A DNA stretch of 64,000 nt from Fratercula arctica (Eukaryota > Chordata > Aves > Charadriiformes > Alcidae), in assembly GCA_947846985.1 (NCBI GenBank), contig CANTUZ010000011.1, forward strand, positions 31,615,589-31,679,588. Reading direction: 5' to 3'. Made by a program: the position numbers and the translations under genes. Below are positions 37,601-52,600 of this stretch, in pieces. Below the pieces are notes generated by a model, which was not told the origin of the DNA, did not search any database, and worked only from the letters and a program-made list of their open reading frames with translations. Within the stretch, counting starts at the first letter, position 1. Every line of letters starts with the position of its first letter.

Positions 37601-40600
37601 TAATTCTGTTTTGTAGCAATGACAAAACGTCTAATGGACTTGAGTGCGGGGGGGTTGCAGGTATCGCAGTCGTTTACGCTGGCTTGGTGTTCGCTCTAAG
37701 GGCAACTCAAGCAGTGTCAGAAATTGGGCTTCCTTGGGATTTTAATGGCAGAATGACTGCGGGAAGCGCTCTGCCCGCCAGGAAACAGTCCTTCCAAAGA
37801 GATCCTGATAGACCCAGGCTCCAGCTTCACTAAAATGGTATTTTGCAGCTCCATAATGTGTGCAAAGTAATAATACGCAATGCAATATTTAGCACCCTGT
37901 ATAACTGGGCATTCAAGCATACCTGGCAAGACAATGCTCACCACTGCACTACAAAAGAGACAAGTGCTGGGGCACACTGGCCCTGTGTCAGCAGGTTCCC
38001 TCCCTCCCGCTTGGCACCATATGGGCCCCTTGCAGAGTTTTTGGGGAAACAGAGGGAAGAAAAATAAATTTCCTCTCAGAAAACCTGGATCCTTTGTCAC
38101 AAGATACTTCTGCTGCTCATCCTGAGACACAGCTGAGCCAAGCTTGTTCTGCCTTACGTGGCACATTAAACCTGAGCTGTTAGACAGGAGTTCAGGGCTG
38201 TTTTGAAACTGGTTTCCATAAGCCCATATTGGGCTGCTTAGAGCATTACCTAAACCAGGACTCTGCTGGGTTGTGAAACAGGTTGTAGGACTCGTTTGGG
38301 ACACTTCCAGGTGCAGAAGGACCCAAAATGCTTACAAAGCAAACACAGCCTCACTTTCTGAGTCCACCCAAGATTGTGACCAACATAAAAACTACACTAA
38401 GCAAAACGCATCTGCCCTCAGATGCCAATTGAAAACTCATCCCTGCCCGTTTAAATATTCTGATCCTGTTCCCTAGACCACTAAACCCCATCCACTCCGT
38501 GCAAGAATTGACATCGGTCCTAACAAGTGTTCTGTAGCCGAGTAACTCCTTGTACAACCTGCACATGAATGGAAGAAAAGAGATGACATACTCATCATGA
38601 ACTATGGTGGGGCCATCCCTTGTTAAGGCCTCTTCCTTGATTACATTGATAAGTTCAAAGGTACTGCTTATGGGAGCATCTGGGTTTGGCCATTTAGGAC
38701 ACTGAAAGTGGCGGACCTCCAGAACGTAGTCATCCTGCAATGAAAAACCGGCCTGGGCATTAGCTGCTTAATTTCACATTTACCCACTCCAGGTAGAAAG
38801 AGGGAAGAGCCTGACTACAAACTGAAGAGGTACCTTCTTCCTCCAAAGAGTTTGTACTGAAAGAAGACGCCAGACACACAGCTCTAGCATCTCTGCAACA
38901 GTGAACACCCTAAAATAATGCAACTTTAACAAAATGTTGAATTGATAAAAGATTTTGCATTTGAGTTCATGGCTTATATCCATATAAACCTTCTCTCAGA
39001 GCCCTTATAGCTCAAAAGTCAAACAAGAGAAGAGCAACCAAGGAAATCCAATTTAAAAGGGTTTGCAAACTAATGTTTTGCAGCAAAATCCAGCTGCAAT
39101 CCCGACAGCAAACTAGAGGCAAGTTTACAGGTCAAAAGAAACATGCTGAAGTAAAATCCCTTAATTAAGACCCCCCAAACAATTAAACTATAAATCTGAA
39201 TTTTATAAGCAGAATAGGACAATAAACCTTGGTGTACTTTACAAAGAATAATTCAATCTACTTGTGTGATTTCAAAATGAAAAACCAATGTCTTCACTTT
39301 CAAATAAGACAAATAATTAATACTACGGTCTCACTAGCTAGAGGAATCTACCTGGAAGTAGAAGATATGAGAGGGAGAAGGAGCCAACGCAAATACCTTT
39401 CCCCTGTGAGCAACACGCATGCACATGCATTTACAAGTAAAGCCTTTTCGAAACGTTTCTGAACTCTTCTTCTTCCATATTTAAATGACATCAGTAACAT
39501 TTTGGTGAAAAGCCAAGACCCACATTTGTAGGTTTATTTTACCTGGGTAGCTTCAAGGATAAAGTCATGGATGATAATTTGCTCTTCGTTAGAGAGGCAC
39601 AGTCTGTCTTTGCTGATAAGGGTCACAGTAAAGGCCTCGCAGTTCATGGATTCCTCACGACTTGGCCAGTACACAAACTCATCTTCTGCCTGGAGGAATG
39701 AAACAACACACTACTGCAGCCTTTCAGATACCTTGTGTGTGACTGAAAAATCCAGTGGATCAAAAAACTGGTTTGATAAATAGAGATGATCAGGACCTGA
39801 CCTTTAAAAACCATTTCTGTCTAAACCAGATTTACTATTACAGTAGGCAGTAAGCCTGCCAGATCCTTCCTTCCTGTGTCCAAACCGGTAACGTCTGCTT
39901 TGTAATTGGTTTCATAGGGAAATGGTTATCTTAGCTCACTCATACTTAACCTTTCTATTGTATCCCAGGCTTTATTACCTCCTGCCTACACAGTTTTGCA
40001 TGAAAATCAGATATCTGTTTAGAAAAAAACTCATTGACCTTTAACAATTAATTGCTTATTATTTTTAATTTGTGTTTCTTGTGGTCTAGTCCAAAACTCA
40101 GGGTCTGTGGATCAGGTCTAGGTAGAAGACTGATGGATACTTATGTAGGGCTTGAATTTTTAGGAGTGAGGGGAGGAGTGAGGAGGAAGGAAGAAACCCA
40201 AGTACTTTCAGCCTTGTAAAAAACCCTGGCTTAACTCAATGCAGTTTCTCCAGCAAAACTCCTCTACTGAAGGGACACTATAAAATCTCACCGTGTCTAT
40301 GAATGGTAGAAGCAGCTCAGTGCTGAAGTAGCCTAACTGACAGGGTGTAGGCAACATACTGTCAAAGCTATTCTTTAAAAAATAACTGTGCATTCCTCAT
40401 TCACTGCAGAGAAAGAGCATTAAGCTCTGTAACCACATACATGCAAAGCTTGTTTCTCCCCCTGGCTTCAGAGGTCTACTGTCCCTGGAGTGTAAGCACA
40501 GAAGCTACCCTGGCAGCACGCACGGCACTGCACGCCTGCATCTCTGAACAACCTGCCTTTTACTCAGGAGAAAAAAAAATAGAGCTATGAACCCACTTAT

Positions 40601-43600
40601 CCTGCTGTGGCCACAAGCATGTCTCTAAACCCAGATCTAGTTTTGTGGGCCTGCAGCCTTCATGCACATGATGTGCAAGATACTGTTGAGATTTGGGCCT
40701 TAAATGTTTATTCTGAAAATGGGGCTTAGGGTCCTAAGTCCTCTGAGTGCTTTGAAAATTCTGCCCTCAGCGTGCAGAGACGCCAGCAAGCAGTGCAATA
40801 TTGCTGAACGCCAGGGAAGCGACCTGTCCTGCCGAGTGACAGGTCCCCATTGCAGCAGTGGTGCGCGTTATCATCTCATACTTTGGCATTAGACATTCAG
40901 CGCCTGGAGATGGTCTCAACCCCGTGCCACCCCTCCTTGCCAGTCAACAACCCCCACCAAACACTGGGCCAATGCACGGATGCTACTGCCCTGATGGCCA
41001 GCCTCCACCCTGGAAACAGTGATGGTGAAAGCAGGGACCAGCCGTCCTTGCAAAGGATGTGGCTGAGTCCAGCGCTCCTGCTTTACCTTTTAATCACTAT
41101 TGTTCTGCAGAGCTATTTCATGTACTTGTAAAGACAAGATCAGCCTCTTCATTTCCACCTGACACACTTTCATTTCATTAGTGCTTTCTGATTCGATCGG
41201 ATTTCTCTGAACGCTCTTCGCCTTGCAGTGCCTGCAATCCCTTTCATCGCGCCGCACGCGGGAAGCGTATCGACTGCTGCCTCTTTAGTAGCCCCTCATG
41301 ACTGCTATTTTCCTGCTGCAATGAAGGTGGTTTCTCTTCCACTCTCAGCTACAATCGTCTATTCACCTCAGTGATGCGTGCATGAAAAAATGAACCGTTT
41401 AGTTCTTAATCCTTTTCAACGCGCCCTCTTGAGACGTGCTAGTAAATCTGGTAGCAGCGATTAGCACTTCACCTGTGCCTCCTTTTTCTCTCTCTCTGTC
41501 TGTCTCATTACTTCCACTTAAATTAACATACATGTTTGCTTTTTACTTTCATCACAAATAGCATTTGTAACCTCGCACAGACGTAGTCTTGCATGGCCTG
41601 AGCCTTAGGTCCCTGGGCAAACAAGCAACTACCCTGCTGTCCCTGCTTCGTATTTCTGCTCCTCTCAAAGTCTTTACCCGTGGCCCTGCCCACCCAGTAA
41701 CCACCCAGTAATCCCAGTGCCCTGCACCCTGCCAGCCAGGCAGCCCTCAGCACCTTCGCAGAGGTCGTCATCACCAGCATGCTCCCTGTGAGCACTGTGG
41801 TCCATCCAGCTCAGGATGTCTTTCCCAGGGGCGAGTGCAGAAGGGGAGAGTGAAAAAACACGCCCCACGTCTCAGAACTTGTCTTTGTGTAACAAGCTTA
41901 TGGCAAAGTTTGAGAAGGTGGCTCAAAAATTGGCTTCGCTTTCAACCAGAAAATAGCGACAGCACTTAACGCGGTGACCCTACGCTGGTGCCCAGCTGGG
42001 ATAAGTGGCAGCGGTAACCGCGCAGGAAGGGACGCGTTTAACTCACCAGGCTCTGGTTGTCTGGCAGCATGACGATGATCTGTGCATTGTGATCCCAAAT
42101 CATTCGCCAGAAATCTTTAGTCGTATGTGGCAGCGGATGTTGGGTTATGATGAACTCATTACTCCTGTAGTAGCCCTTTTGCAGCAAAACAAAGCACGCA
42201 GTTATTTACTGCCTTCAATACTTCTAAAGCATTAATTTCATCTTTGGGAACACATAATGACCCTATTTCATTTTATTCCACAATATTTTCACACAGACTA
42301 TAATTTTATAACTCCATTTCCATTCTGCAGTCTCTGTTGTTTTCATTTACTCTAAATCCCAGTATTTATTTGACTGTATCTCCTGGAAATACACATTCCA
42401 TCTAAACGCATCTTGTATTTAATTTTTTTAGGCAACAATCTTTAATAAAACACATTTAATAGCTTTACATTATAGGGAAGGTGTTAAAATCTCATCTGTT
42501 AATACACAGCCATTATGTACAGAATTAAGACAATTATAGGCATCTGGTATTTAGCACCTTAGAATTGATTTTACTTTGTAATTAGGTGTTGGCTTCCTCA
42601 CCATGATATAAGAGGCATTAATGTAATCTGTTCCCTTCATTCCAGGCAGCGGTGCCAAGCCCACTCTAGCACGCTCAGCTGTAAGATCAAAAAAACCAGA
42701 GAGAGAAAAAAAAGAAAAAAAAGATCCAAGTCTGGTCATGGCACAATGCAGAAAGTAAGAATTTCTCCGACGTTAACAAACCAAACAGTGTTCAGCTCCC
42801 ATCTCCCGCAGGAGCAGGCCAGCACTTTAACTGCGTTAAAGCATTGCCTGCTAACACAGGATATAAAAGAGAATGTTGCACAATATTCCCACAAGGACAA
42901 AGTAATTTCAAGAATCAAATTTTACTACAGCAAAGATTTTCACAGCAGGCTGAATTACCAAATAACAGTATATGCAGTGATAACAGGGGATTTCAGGTAA
43001 TTCTTGACTGTAGCGTTCCATTTGTCTCCAGCAGCACACAAACCCAGCTGATTTATTTTGTTTTCCCTACCACTCCGGAGCACTACCATCACTCAGTCCT
43101 CCCAGCTGGAGGGTGAGAGAACCTCCAGAGACAAACCCCTTCCCTATGGGTAACCACTCAGAAGTGTGTGTGCGTGTTCTTCAGCACATCTACACTCCTC
43201 CCTGTTTGAGGGCTGGGTTCAACAACATCCTCAAACTAACTGACAGGCCCCAAGCGCCAAACTGAAATCACTGCAGCTACGTGACACAAAGTGAAAAGTT
43301 GTATAGACTATTTCTGCCCCGTTCACATTTTTTTTAAGAAATATCCTGATGACTTCCCTTTTTATTAACAAACTTCACGATGGACGGTATCTGTGCCATT
43401 ATTACTTTGTGCGAGCTTGGCTATCAGTTGTCCCGTGTGTCCTGTACTCTGGGTAATGAGATGGCAATGATGTTGTGCCTGTGCTTGGCCTGGTGCAAAT
43501 TCAGACTGCTTGGCAACTAGGCACAGATTCCATATTAATCACAGAATCACAGAATGGCAGGGGTTGGAAGGGACCTCTGGAGATCACCCAGTCCAACCCC

Positions 43601-46600
43601 CCCGCCAAAGCAGGTTCACCTAGAGCAGGTTGGACAGGAGCATGTCCACAGGGGGTTGGAATATCTTCAGAGAAGGAGACTCCACAGCCTCTCTGGGCAG
43701 CCTGTTCTACTGCTCTGTCACCCTCAAAATAAAGTTTTTCCTCATGTTGAGATGGAATTTCCCATGTTCCAGTTTGTGCCCGTTGCCCTTCATCCTGTCA
43801 CTGGGCACCACTGAAAAGAGCCTGGCCCCATCCTCCTGACACCCGCCCTTTAGATATTGATAAGCACTGATGAGATGTGAAGCATTAATGACTGTCAAAC
43901 TGTGTCCTTAGGCACTAAATACCTTCAACTCCAGGGAAGGCTCACACGCAGAAACTGAGTGTAGCAGCTGAATTACAAACAACTTGTGCCAATCACACTG
44001 GGAGATCTCACCTGAGCTGGGAGCAGTATCAAAGCAATTCTCTCTCAGTATTCCATAGATATATCCCCTACCTAATTATTCAAATTCTTAAGCACTTCAA
44101 ATTAACATTTCACTTGGATAGTATATCTGGCTGACGCTGTAGCTATTTTCTTTTGTTCAGTTTCATCAGGGTAATTCTGAAAGACAAGGCAGCTTGGTCT
44201 GAACAAAAGATTACATTTCTCCTTCCTAGTGGCTATGCCTTTTCATGCGTAACACTGGGAGAATTCAGTACAAAAAGTTATGCTAGGCAGTAATCAAACC
44301 GAAGATGTGATCTTACATGGCACGACTGATGAGTTCCTGTTCTTCTCTTTGTTGCAGTCTTTCTGAGCACTGAAGCATTCCACGTATTTTGCATTACACT
44401 GCGTAACCAGCTGAAAGAGAATAAAGTAGTAAGTCAGTCCTCACAGCGCTCTAAATGAAGAGAGGAGGTTTCTTTGCCAACTCCCGCGAAGATGCATCAG
44501 TAGAAGAATAAACTGCATTGTTACACTTGTTTAAAGTACTCAAGATGCCAATGGAAATCATCCTTTTCATGCAACATGTTTAATGGATATAAAGATCTCT
44601 GCAGCTCTCGGCTTCAAAACATCCTGAAAATGAAGTTCCATCAAAATGTATTTTCACAGAACACTACATTTAGTTATCTTTGAGAATATACTTCAAAGAC
44701 TTGCAGATATGTTCAATTGGAAGCAGGTCTCAAGGAAGAAAAGCTAGCAAAATAAAATAACAACAAAACGTTTATGTTTTCTTCTAAAATAAAAGCCAGA
44801 TCATTCCTGCAGAATGTCTTTTTCTGCCAGGCCTTTGGGGAACCCTCCACTCTGGCATCTGAGATCTGAGGCCACGGGTTACGTTCTCTGGTCTGCCAAG
44901 TTCATTTAGGGTTGCTTCTGAAGCACAAAGAAAAGCCAGGGAGGCAGGTTTGTATCTCAATATTCCCCCAGTGCCTGGGGAAACTCTACCAGAGCAAAGA
45001 GGGTGAAGGTGGCTTTTCTGCCTCCTGCACTAGCCACTCATTACTCAGCGTAAATTTACTCTAAGATGGTTGAATGTAAACTACGGTACCAGGGCATGAG
45101 CACAAGTTATTTTCTGCCGGCTCTGTGGTACCAGCAGAAACAAGAGAAAGATTTAATAATTGCTGCTGGTCACGTCCCAGTTTCAAATGCACTCTAAACA
45201 AGATAGCGCTCAACTCATCTATGTACTGGCATAAGCCCCATTAGAAGTTAGGGGGTTTCTAAATACCTGTGCAACGTTGGCAGAGAAAGTAATTTCTGAA
45301 AATGCCACTTAGTTTTTGAAATTTTGCCATGAGTCATCAAAAAACACCTTTATACATGTAGTTTAGCATTGTCTGTGAAAGTGGAACACTTTTTTTTAAA
45401 TAAGAAATCTTTTTCTCCTGCTGCATTTTGTGTGCATGTGTGTGCGCTTGTGCTTGTTTCTTTAATTTAGTAATTAAGCATCTGGGATGTCTTGACTGAT
45501 GGAGAAATACTGTGATTTCTACAAGTGAATTCAGAGAAGAGCCTGTTCGTTTTTTGAATAGCTTAGCACCTGGTATAATTTAACAGTTTCAGTTCCTTAG
45601 GTAGTTATTAACTGAGTGAGTTTAGCTGTGAAAACAGATGTCACATATAATTTTCTTATGATACATAGTCTCACAGAATACTTTTATATGCATTCAAATA
45701 AAATGCAATCAGAAAAACGTGAGGTTTCAAATAGGAGATCTGGGCAAAAAATTTACTTTGGCCAGGATGAAAGCAGCTATGACACAGCAGGGAAAAGCAG
45801 CAAGCATAGTTATTAGCAATGAGAAAGGTATATTGTGTTTCCTGGTCTTAAAACATTGCTGATTCTTAATCTACAGTGCCGACATAGCAGGTGGTGCTAA
45901 GAACCTCATTTCATGCCTTTCTCCATATATATGCTTGAGAGCCACAGTTTGGAGGAAGCCTTCCAGCCAAGCTAACCACAGGCTCAGGAACATCCAAGGC
46001 CCCTTGGGAATAGGGAGACCCGCAGCACACTCCAAATCAGTGTCCATGTCCCTCTTCTCACCTCGACTTCAGGAGTGTTAGTGCTGGTTTCCAGCAGCGC
46101 AGCTAAGAATGTTGAGGACCGAACTTCTCAAGATGCTGTGCTAATCAAGTGTTCTGGTTTGGTTCCTTATCTATGACAACTGACAGTGAAGACAGGCCAT
46201 ACCAAAGAGAGTAGGGAAATTAAGTCCCTCTGGATGTCAGTGATAAGCCTTACCTTGAACTGTTTTTCTAGTCGTGTCTTCCCTCCTATGCCAGGTATGA
46301 GGATGCTGTTAACATAACTATGCAGCTGGTTTGCAGATACTTCAGTCTCCTTCCCAAGGATGGCTTCCAACAAGGCATCATGAATAAAAATGTACTGCTC
46401 CTAGAAAAATAACAGCATGTCACGTAGGCACTTGGAATAAACTAAACAGCTGGCTGTAACTGAGGGGTAGAGCACACTAAAGGAAAGGGTGTGCAAAACA
46501 AGCTACCCATGCAAATACTGCCAAATCCAGAATAAACATTTACAAGTGTAGCACGTACAACTCTGAATAAGTCAAAAGCAAAATCTGAAGTTTCTGGTCT

Positions 46601-49600
46601 AGAAAGAGAGACATTCCAGTGCAAAAAATGCCTGGTGATATATTCCATTTTTACAGGGACGTAACTGAAAAATCCATTTTCATTTTGACTGCAACAAAAA
46701 AATGAACATAGCTTCAAATTCAACCCCACTGCAATCTTTACCTCTGTCTGGACGAGGTAGTTGCGCTGTGTCCTGATGTGTTTCAGGAAACCCAGGACAT
46801 TAACTGTGCTTTTGTCTTTTATCTGTTGCAGCATACTGTCTATCACAATGTAGGTACCAGTTCTGCCAACACCAGCACTATAGAAGACATAAGAGAAACC
46901 GCGTAAGACAGCCGGACCAAAGCAAATGTTCACAACAGCAGAACAGCAAATACTCCTGTTCACAGACTTTCATTTCCATGCTAGGCCCAACCGTGAAAGT
47001 TTCTAAACAAAATATTCTGGTTTTCTGGGAACTTCACCAGGTGCATATTTCACGATCTGACACTTGGCTGTCCTGTCTCCGCTGCTGCTGTTACTGGTGT
47101 TGGCTAGAAGAAGCCACGTAGAGATCCACCCTATGCCAAACTGCTGCTATCCTGGACCACCATGGTTGCTCCAGGCTGTGGGGCTGCCCTGCTTGGCTTC
47201 AGCCTGGAGGTAAGACTTAAGCTTCACACGGAGCTGTAATCCTGCTCTGGAAATGCAAGTGGTACCAGCACTACAGCAAGGTATAAGAGGGGACTAATCC
47301 TGTGGAGGCAGGACTCCTTGAAGGGGAGGAGGGTGTTTCTGGGCCCAACGCAGAGGGAGGAGAGGGGAGCTGTTCAGAGCTTCTCAGTTTCTGCTCAGGA
47401 AGGAGCTCCAACCCCCATCATCCTCTCCTCTTCACCATGGTGCCGTACAGCCCTCTCACACACAGTGATGATGACCACATCCATTTAAGGGAAATCCTCT
47501 CTGGACTGCAAGTGCTGGTGAACGTGAGTGTGGTTCAGTGGCAACTGCGTGCCCAGGTGTCCGTGTATTCACGTGGTTGGTTGCCAGCAGAGGTAATCCT
47601 GCTCTGCCCACTCACTGAATGGGCAGGCTACAAAGAAGCTTCACACAAGGAACTGCACAACCACGTCAGTGCAACGCTCAGCAGCTCAGTATCATGGCAC
47701 AGGGTCTTGCTAACGCAACTGGGAAGCTTTTGCATTGGAGCTGTCTGAAGATGTAGGCAAAGCAAGCTCATGTCTACCTGCACTCCATGGGGCTGGCACA
47801 ATCCTGTGTTAATAACTTAGGGCATTTCTCTTAGCTGGCACGTAAGAGCCCACGCCGTGCACTAGGTATGTTTGCCATGAAGTAGTTCATCACACCCATC
47901 GTACCTGCAGTGCACCACCACTGGTCCCATGTCTGGGGTTCTGGCTGCAGAGGATCTCCTAACGAAGGTTAGCACAGGCAGAGCGTACTCTGGCACACCC
48001 ATGTCAGGCCACTGAGTGTAGTGATACTGAATAACCGTTCTCTCGTTCTGCCGCCCTTTGGGGTTTCCCTTCTGACCCTGCGTGCAAAGCGTGCGCAGAA
48101 AGAATAGAACGATTAGGGAAGAGAAGCATGGAAAGAGACTCAATCCTACTGGCTTGCTCAGGTGAAAAAGTGCTGGATTCTAACAGAAATCTTCTGCAGC
48201 TCTGCCTCCTGCTAGGTGGAGACAGAGTTCAAGGAAAAATACATGTGGGAACAGGTAATAACAACAATAACTGTGACACCAAAGCAGCAGTGAACTTGAG
48301 AAAAAGAAATACAGGCTAAACCTTTCACCAGGTAATCCTGGTACTTATTTCTCATCCACCTGCTACTTCAAGTTGCCAATGCAAACGCCGAGTTTTGCTC
48401 CTGCATGCCTTGCACCCGACACAAGCCAGAAGGCATCTGGATGAGAACAGCGAGGGCTTTACTCACCTTTTTCATCTTTGTGTTCCTGACTGTGAAGCGG
48501 CGCACAGTGTAGCAGGCATGAACGTTTGTGCTCTTCAGCGTGACTATTATGTTGCCATACTCCTCGCTGTTCTCCGACGGCCAGTACTGATCGCATTTTC
48601 TCTGAAAAAGACAGAGTTGGGTGAGTTGGCTGAGGGTTTGAGCTGCTTCTTTACATCTCCTGTTTAGAGCATTTCAAAAAAAGTAAAATCATGGCTGGCT
48701 ATGTATGCCTTAGTTATGTTAGTTATCTATTATACATCAACATATATCATCCCAAACCATTTAAAACCAAATTCTGCCCACGTGATTTGGGGAGCTGGTA
48801 AGGAGCAACTGTTAACAAATGAGAAAATCTCTTACTCTTCCTTTTTCAACAAGGTTTGTGATCATGACAATGATTCCAGTATTTTGTTCCCAAATCATCC
48901 TCCAGAAATCTTCAAAAGTAGACTTTAAAGGTCCCTGGGTAGCAATGTAGGCTTTTGCTTTGTTGTAACCCTTCAAAGAAAACCAAAATGCCAAGTGAGA
49001 TGAAAGCAATATCATGGCAGACATATTAATATTCTAAAGGTAACAGAGAAAGGTGCCTCTCTCATTCAGAATAGCGAGGAATTCGTAGCAAAATTATCAG
49101 GTGAAGTCGGGAAACACCACCACTTCACAAGTGGCAATACTTCCTCCTTGTGGAAGGATTCAGAGTTAGAGAAGAAAAAACAATTCAAACAACTTACATC
49201 AACATAATTAGCGTTAATGTAGTCACTGTGCTTAGAATCTTTTCCTGGTAAAGGCCTTAGCTTCACCCTGCTGTGATCATCTGCAGGACAAAAAACAGCA
49301 GGGAAGCATTAAGGAAACACGGTGCAGAACTGCAGGTAAACATCCCTTTTCCTAGGTATCAGAGTAGCCCTTATTAATACACGAAACAGATTGGCCTTGG
49401 ATTGGAGTCAGGGGGGAGGTGGGAGTATCTGTTCTTGGTCATCTGTTCATGGTAGCAGGTCTTCAGGCTTCACATCCCTTAAAAGTACGTGGTTCGTGCT
49501 GGCACAGCTTCTCTTTAAAGGACACTGGAGCCTCAGGGAGCACAATCTCTAGGATCATCCCCATCACAGAGTTTAGTGTGATGCAAAGAGCCAGGGCACC

Positions 49601-52600
49601 CCACAGGGCTGTGGAGCACCATGCGGAGACACCGGCTCAGCTCTCGCAGGCAGCAAAGCTGCCTCTGCTTGGCTCAGTGTCTGAGCTCATTACCCTCCAC
49701 TGGGTGCTGGGCTCAGACAGCTCTGCTGGCTCTGGGAGCTGAGTGAATGGCCTCACTCCTTCACCACCCTCATCATCACACCAAGAGGACAGACTTCAGT
49801 CCGTGCGCTTTAGCTCCTCTTTTTGTTCCACCCAAATGCTTGACTTCTGGCTTAAATCAGAAAAACACTGCAGCCCTTCTCCTGCTCCTAAGCAGCATTG
49901 GGCTGGGTAGTGCTCCCCACACATGCAGAGATGAGACATGTTGGCTAACTTTAAGCACGAAGAATCTGGTTTCAGTTGCCTTCCTTGAACACCAATGGAG
50001 AGAGAGGTTCCTCCAAGGGCAATGTGGAGGACTGGAGTGCCTGCTCCAATTCTCCTCCAATGGTACTTCTTTCTCTGTGTCTAGAGGGACCAGACATCTA
50101 TGTCTACAATCACAGCTGGGACAACCACAATGAATCCCCTTGCCCAAGGCCATACAGCAAGTCTTTTACAGGTCTGGGAATTAGTCCTCAGCCGGCACCT
50201 TGATTACTCTGAGAATCTGTAAGAGACACACATTTCCCTCCTACGCCATCAAAAATATTCAAGATTTATTGCAATGCTTATGAACATTGTGAACTTTTTA
50301 TCAGCAGCTCTCCATCTTTACTCCTAAACCACAGCGAGTGCTGCATCTGCCATTTGTTCTACATCAGAGAATGATATGGAAAAAGTTACCGCATTTCCAT
50401 CCCAGACCTGCAATAATTTGCATTCTAGAGTAGAGTCCAGATTTGCAGTTCTCAGAGGAATACAGGCAAAGCCTGCACTGTGCTACAAAGATCACTGTTT
50501 GTCCAAGTCATACACACAGCTGAAGCAGTTTGAAATACAGCAGATACATTCTGTAAGATTTAACACCTTTGGGATTATAAGGGAATCCCAGGGATCATCA
50601 ATAAAACTCTTTGCTCCACCATGCACTTCCCTTAGGCCGGTTTTGAGACATTAGCGGGCAGAAGACCTCTGATCATCAATTTATCCCAGTTATTCCTCCA
50701 CAAAATTTCATACCAAACTGATACTTCTAAAACTGCACTTGGAACATCAGCTGCAAAATATTTTAAAGCAAAAGCTGGTGTGGAATCCTGGCCCCAGAGA
50801 AGTTACAAGGTCCACTGCCTTTAGTAGAGAAACGATCTCCCAGCCACACTTTCACAGGTTTATTAATTACTGTGCCATAATGTAATTTGAACATTCCTTT
50901 TCTGGTCACACACAGACACACCGTGACAGGAGAGTGCCTTTTCGGGTTGATTCATTGCGCTTACTTACAGGCTAGGATGTTGATGTATCTGTTCTTGTGC
51001 TTGTTGTCGGGGTGGTTGGAATGCTCTGCAGTGATGTTCATGTCGGCCGTACAGCGCTGCACTTCCTAGGCATAAAAATTATTCAAATGGAAAATGTGTC
51101 AGTCCAAATAATTTAAGCTTTATCTCCTTTTGCAACAGCTTCCAGAAACCATGGTTAAAATATCGGTATCTTAATTGCTGGATTGAATGCAAAGTTCTTC
51201 AGTATTGTCCTGTACGACACAATCTGCTTAAACTGAGCCGTGTTAGCTGCTCCTTGGTGCGCGCTTATGCTCCTCTCCACGGAGTTGGTGACACTTTGGG
51301 CACCCTGAGGGCCGACTGTCCCCATGACCAGCACTCCGTCCATCTTCTGCACTGCATCTCCTGTGATGCCCCACTCTGTCCCCTCTTGGGAGGGGAAGAC
51401 AGGGTCCCTCAAAGGCAAGAGTGGCCAGTGCAGTGTAAGAACCTACGCTCAAAAACCACTTCAACAGAAGCCTTTGACCGCTGGACAACTTATCCGCTTA
51501 TAACCTCTCAAAACAGGGTTTCTGACATTTAAGTTCGGCACTGACCTTTTGTTAGTTCTCTGCAGAGAGGTGCCTTTTATAAAATATAAATAAAATAGAT
51601 CTGTGAAGATAACAGCGAGCTCTTTAAATACCACTGCCCTGGACACTGATTAACAGTCCGTGATATAGTGAAAAAGATAAAAGGTTGTATCCCCGTATAT
51701 ATATACATGTACAAAGCAGAAAGAGGCCAGGCTTGCCAAGGTGTTCATGAAGCTAGAGATGCAGATTTCTGTCTAGTTGAGGCTGTAGGTTAGATACCTA
51801 ATTCCCATTGATTTTTTTAATTCTTAACCTACCTCTTACTTACACCGTCCAACAACAGAATACAGGGCTATTGAAATGGGACAATGGAGGGTCTTTTCTC
51901 CGACCCTAGAGAAAAACAGCTATTCCCCTTGGCCACACTGTCCTGGAGAGTTACAAACTTCAGGGACATGAATCACTACAGCTCATGTGTTGTATCACCT
52001 CCAAGATATATGTATTTTTGTTGATATCTATTTAACCACAATCTTCCTGGAAAAGCTAAACCCCTTTTTATCAGTAGCATAGAAGTTCTTAGTTTAAAAA
52101 CACATTTTTGAAAAATATATCAATGTTTGGAGTTTACAAAGTTGTGGAAGAAACTATATTTATTCAAATCTTCTGCAAGCCCCAGAAATCGCACCAAACA
52201 GAACTGATTTTCCCCAAGGATACGTGGGGAAGCGCCAAATTACTTTGTACTTCAGGCTTTAAAAATAACAGTGTAGAACCTGCCTAAGAGGGAGAGTCAT
52301 TAGGAGCTCACAGCTGCTACAAAGATCACGAGCTAAGTGACAGAGAAAAATTATCATGAGAAATGCTATACAAACAGCAGATGTAACTGAGTTTAGCACT
52401 GTGCAGACATTTCACAAAGGACTTGCACGGCAATTTTGCTATCTTCCCCAGCATTTACATTTTAAAAGTGCAAAGTATACTAAAACCTTGCACATTTTAG
52501 AGCTTTTATATCCACATGACACTCCCAAATAACAATTGCTTCTCTCTCTCCCCCCTGTCTGCATAGGGAGAAACATATTACATTCAAGGAGATGAGCAAA

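Noticed and set aside
37717..38304. 195-codon open frame on the minus strand in a PTPRG intron
   Set aside because: No domain, no splice connection to PTPRG exons in frame, and no recognisable similarity; treated as chance.
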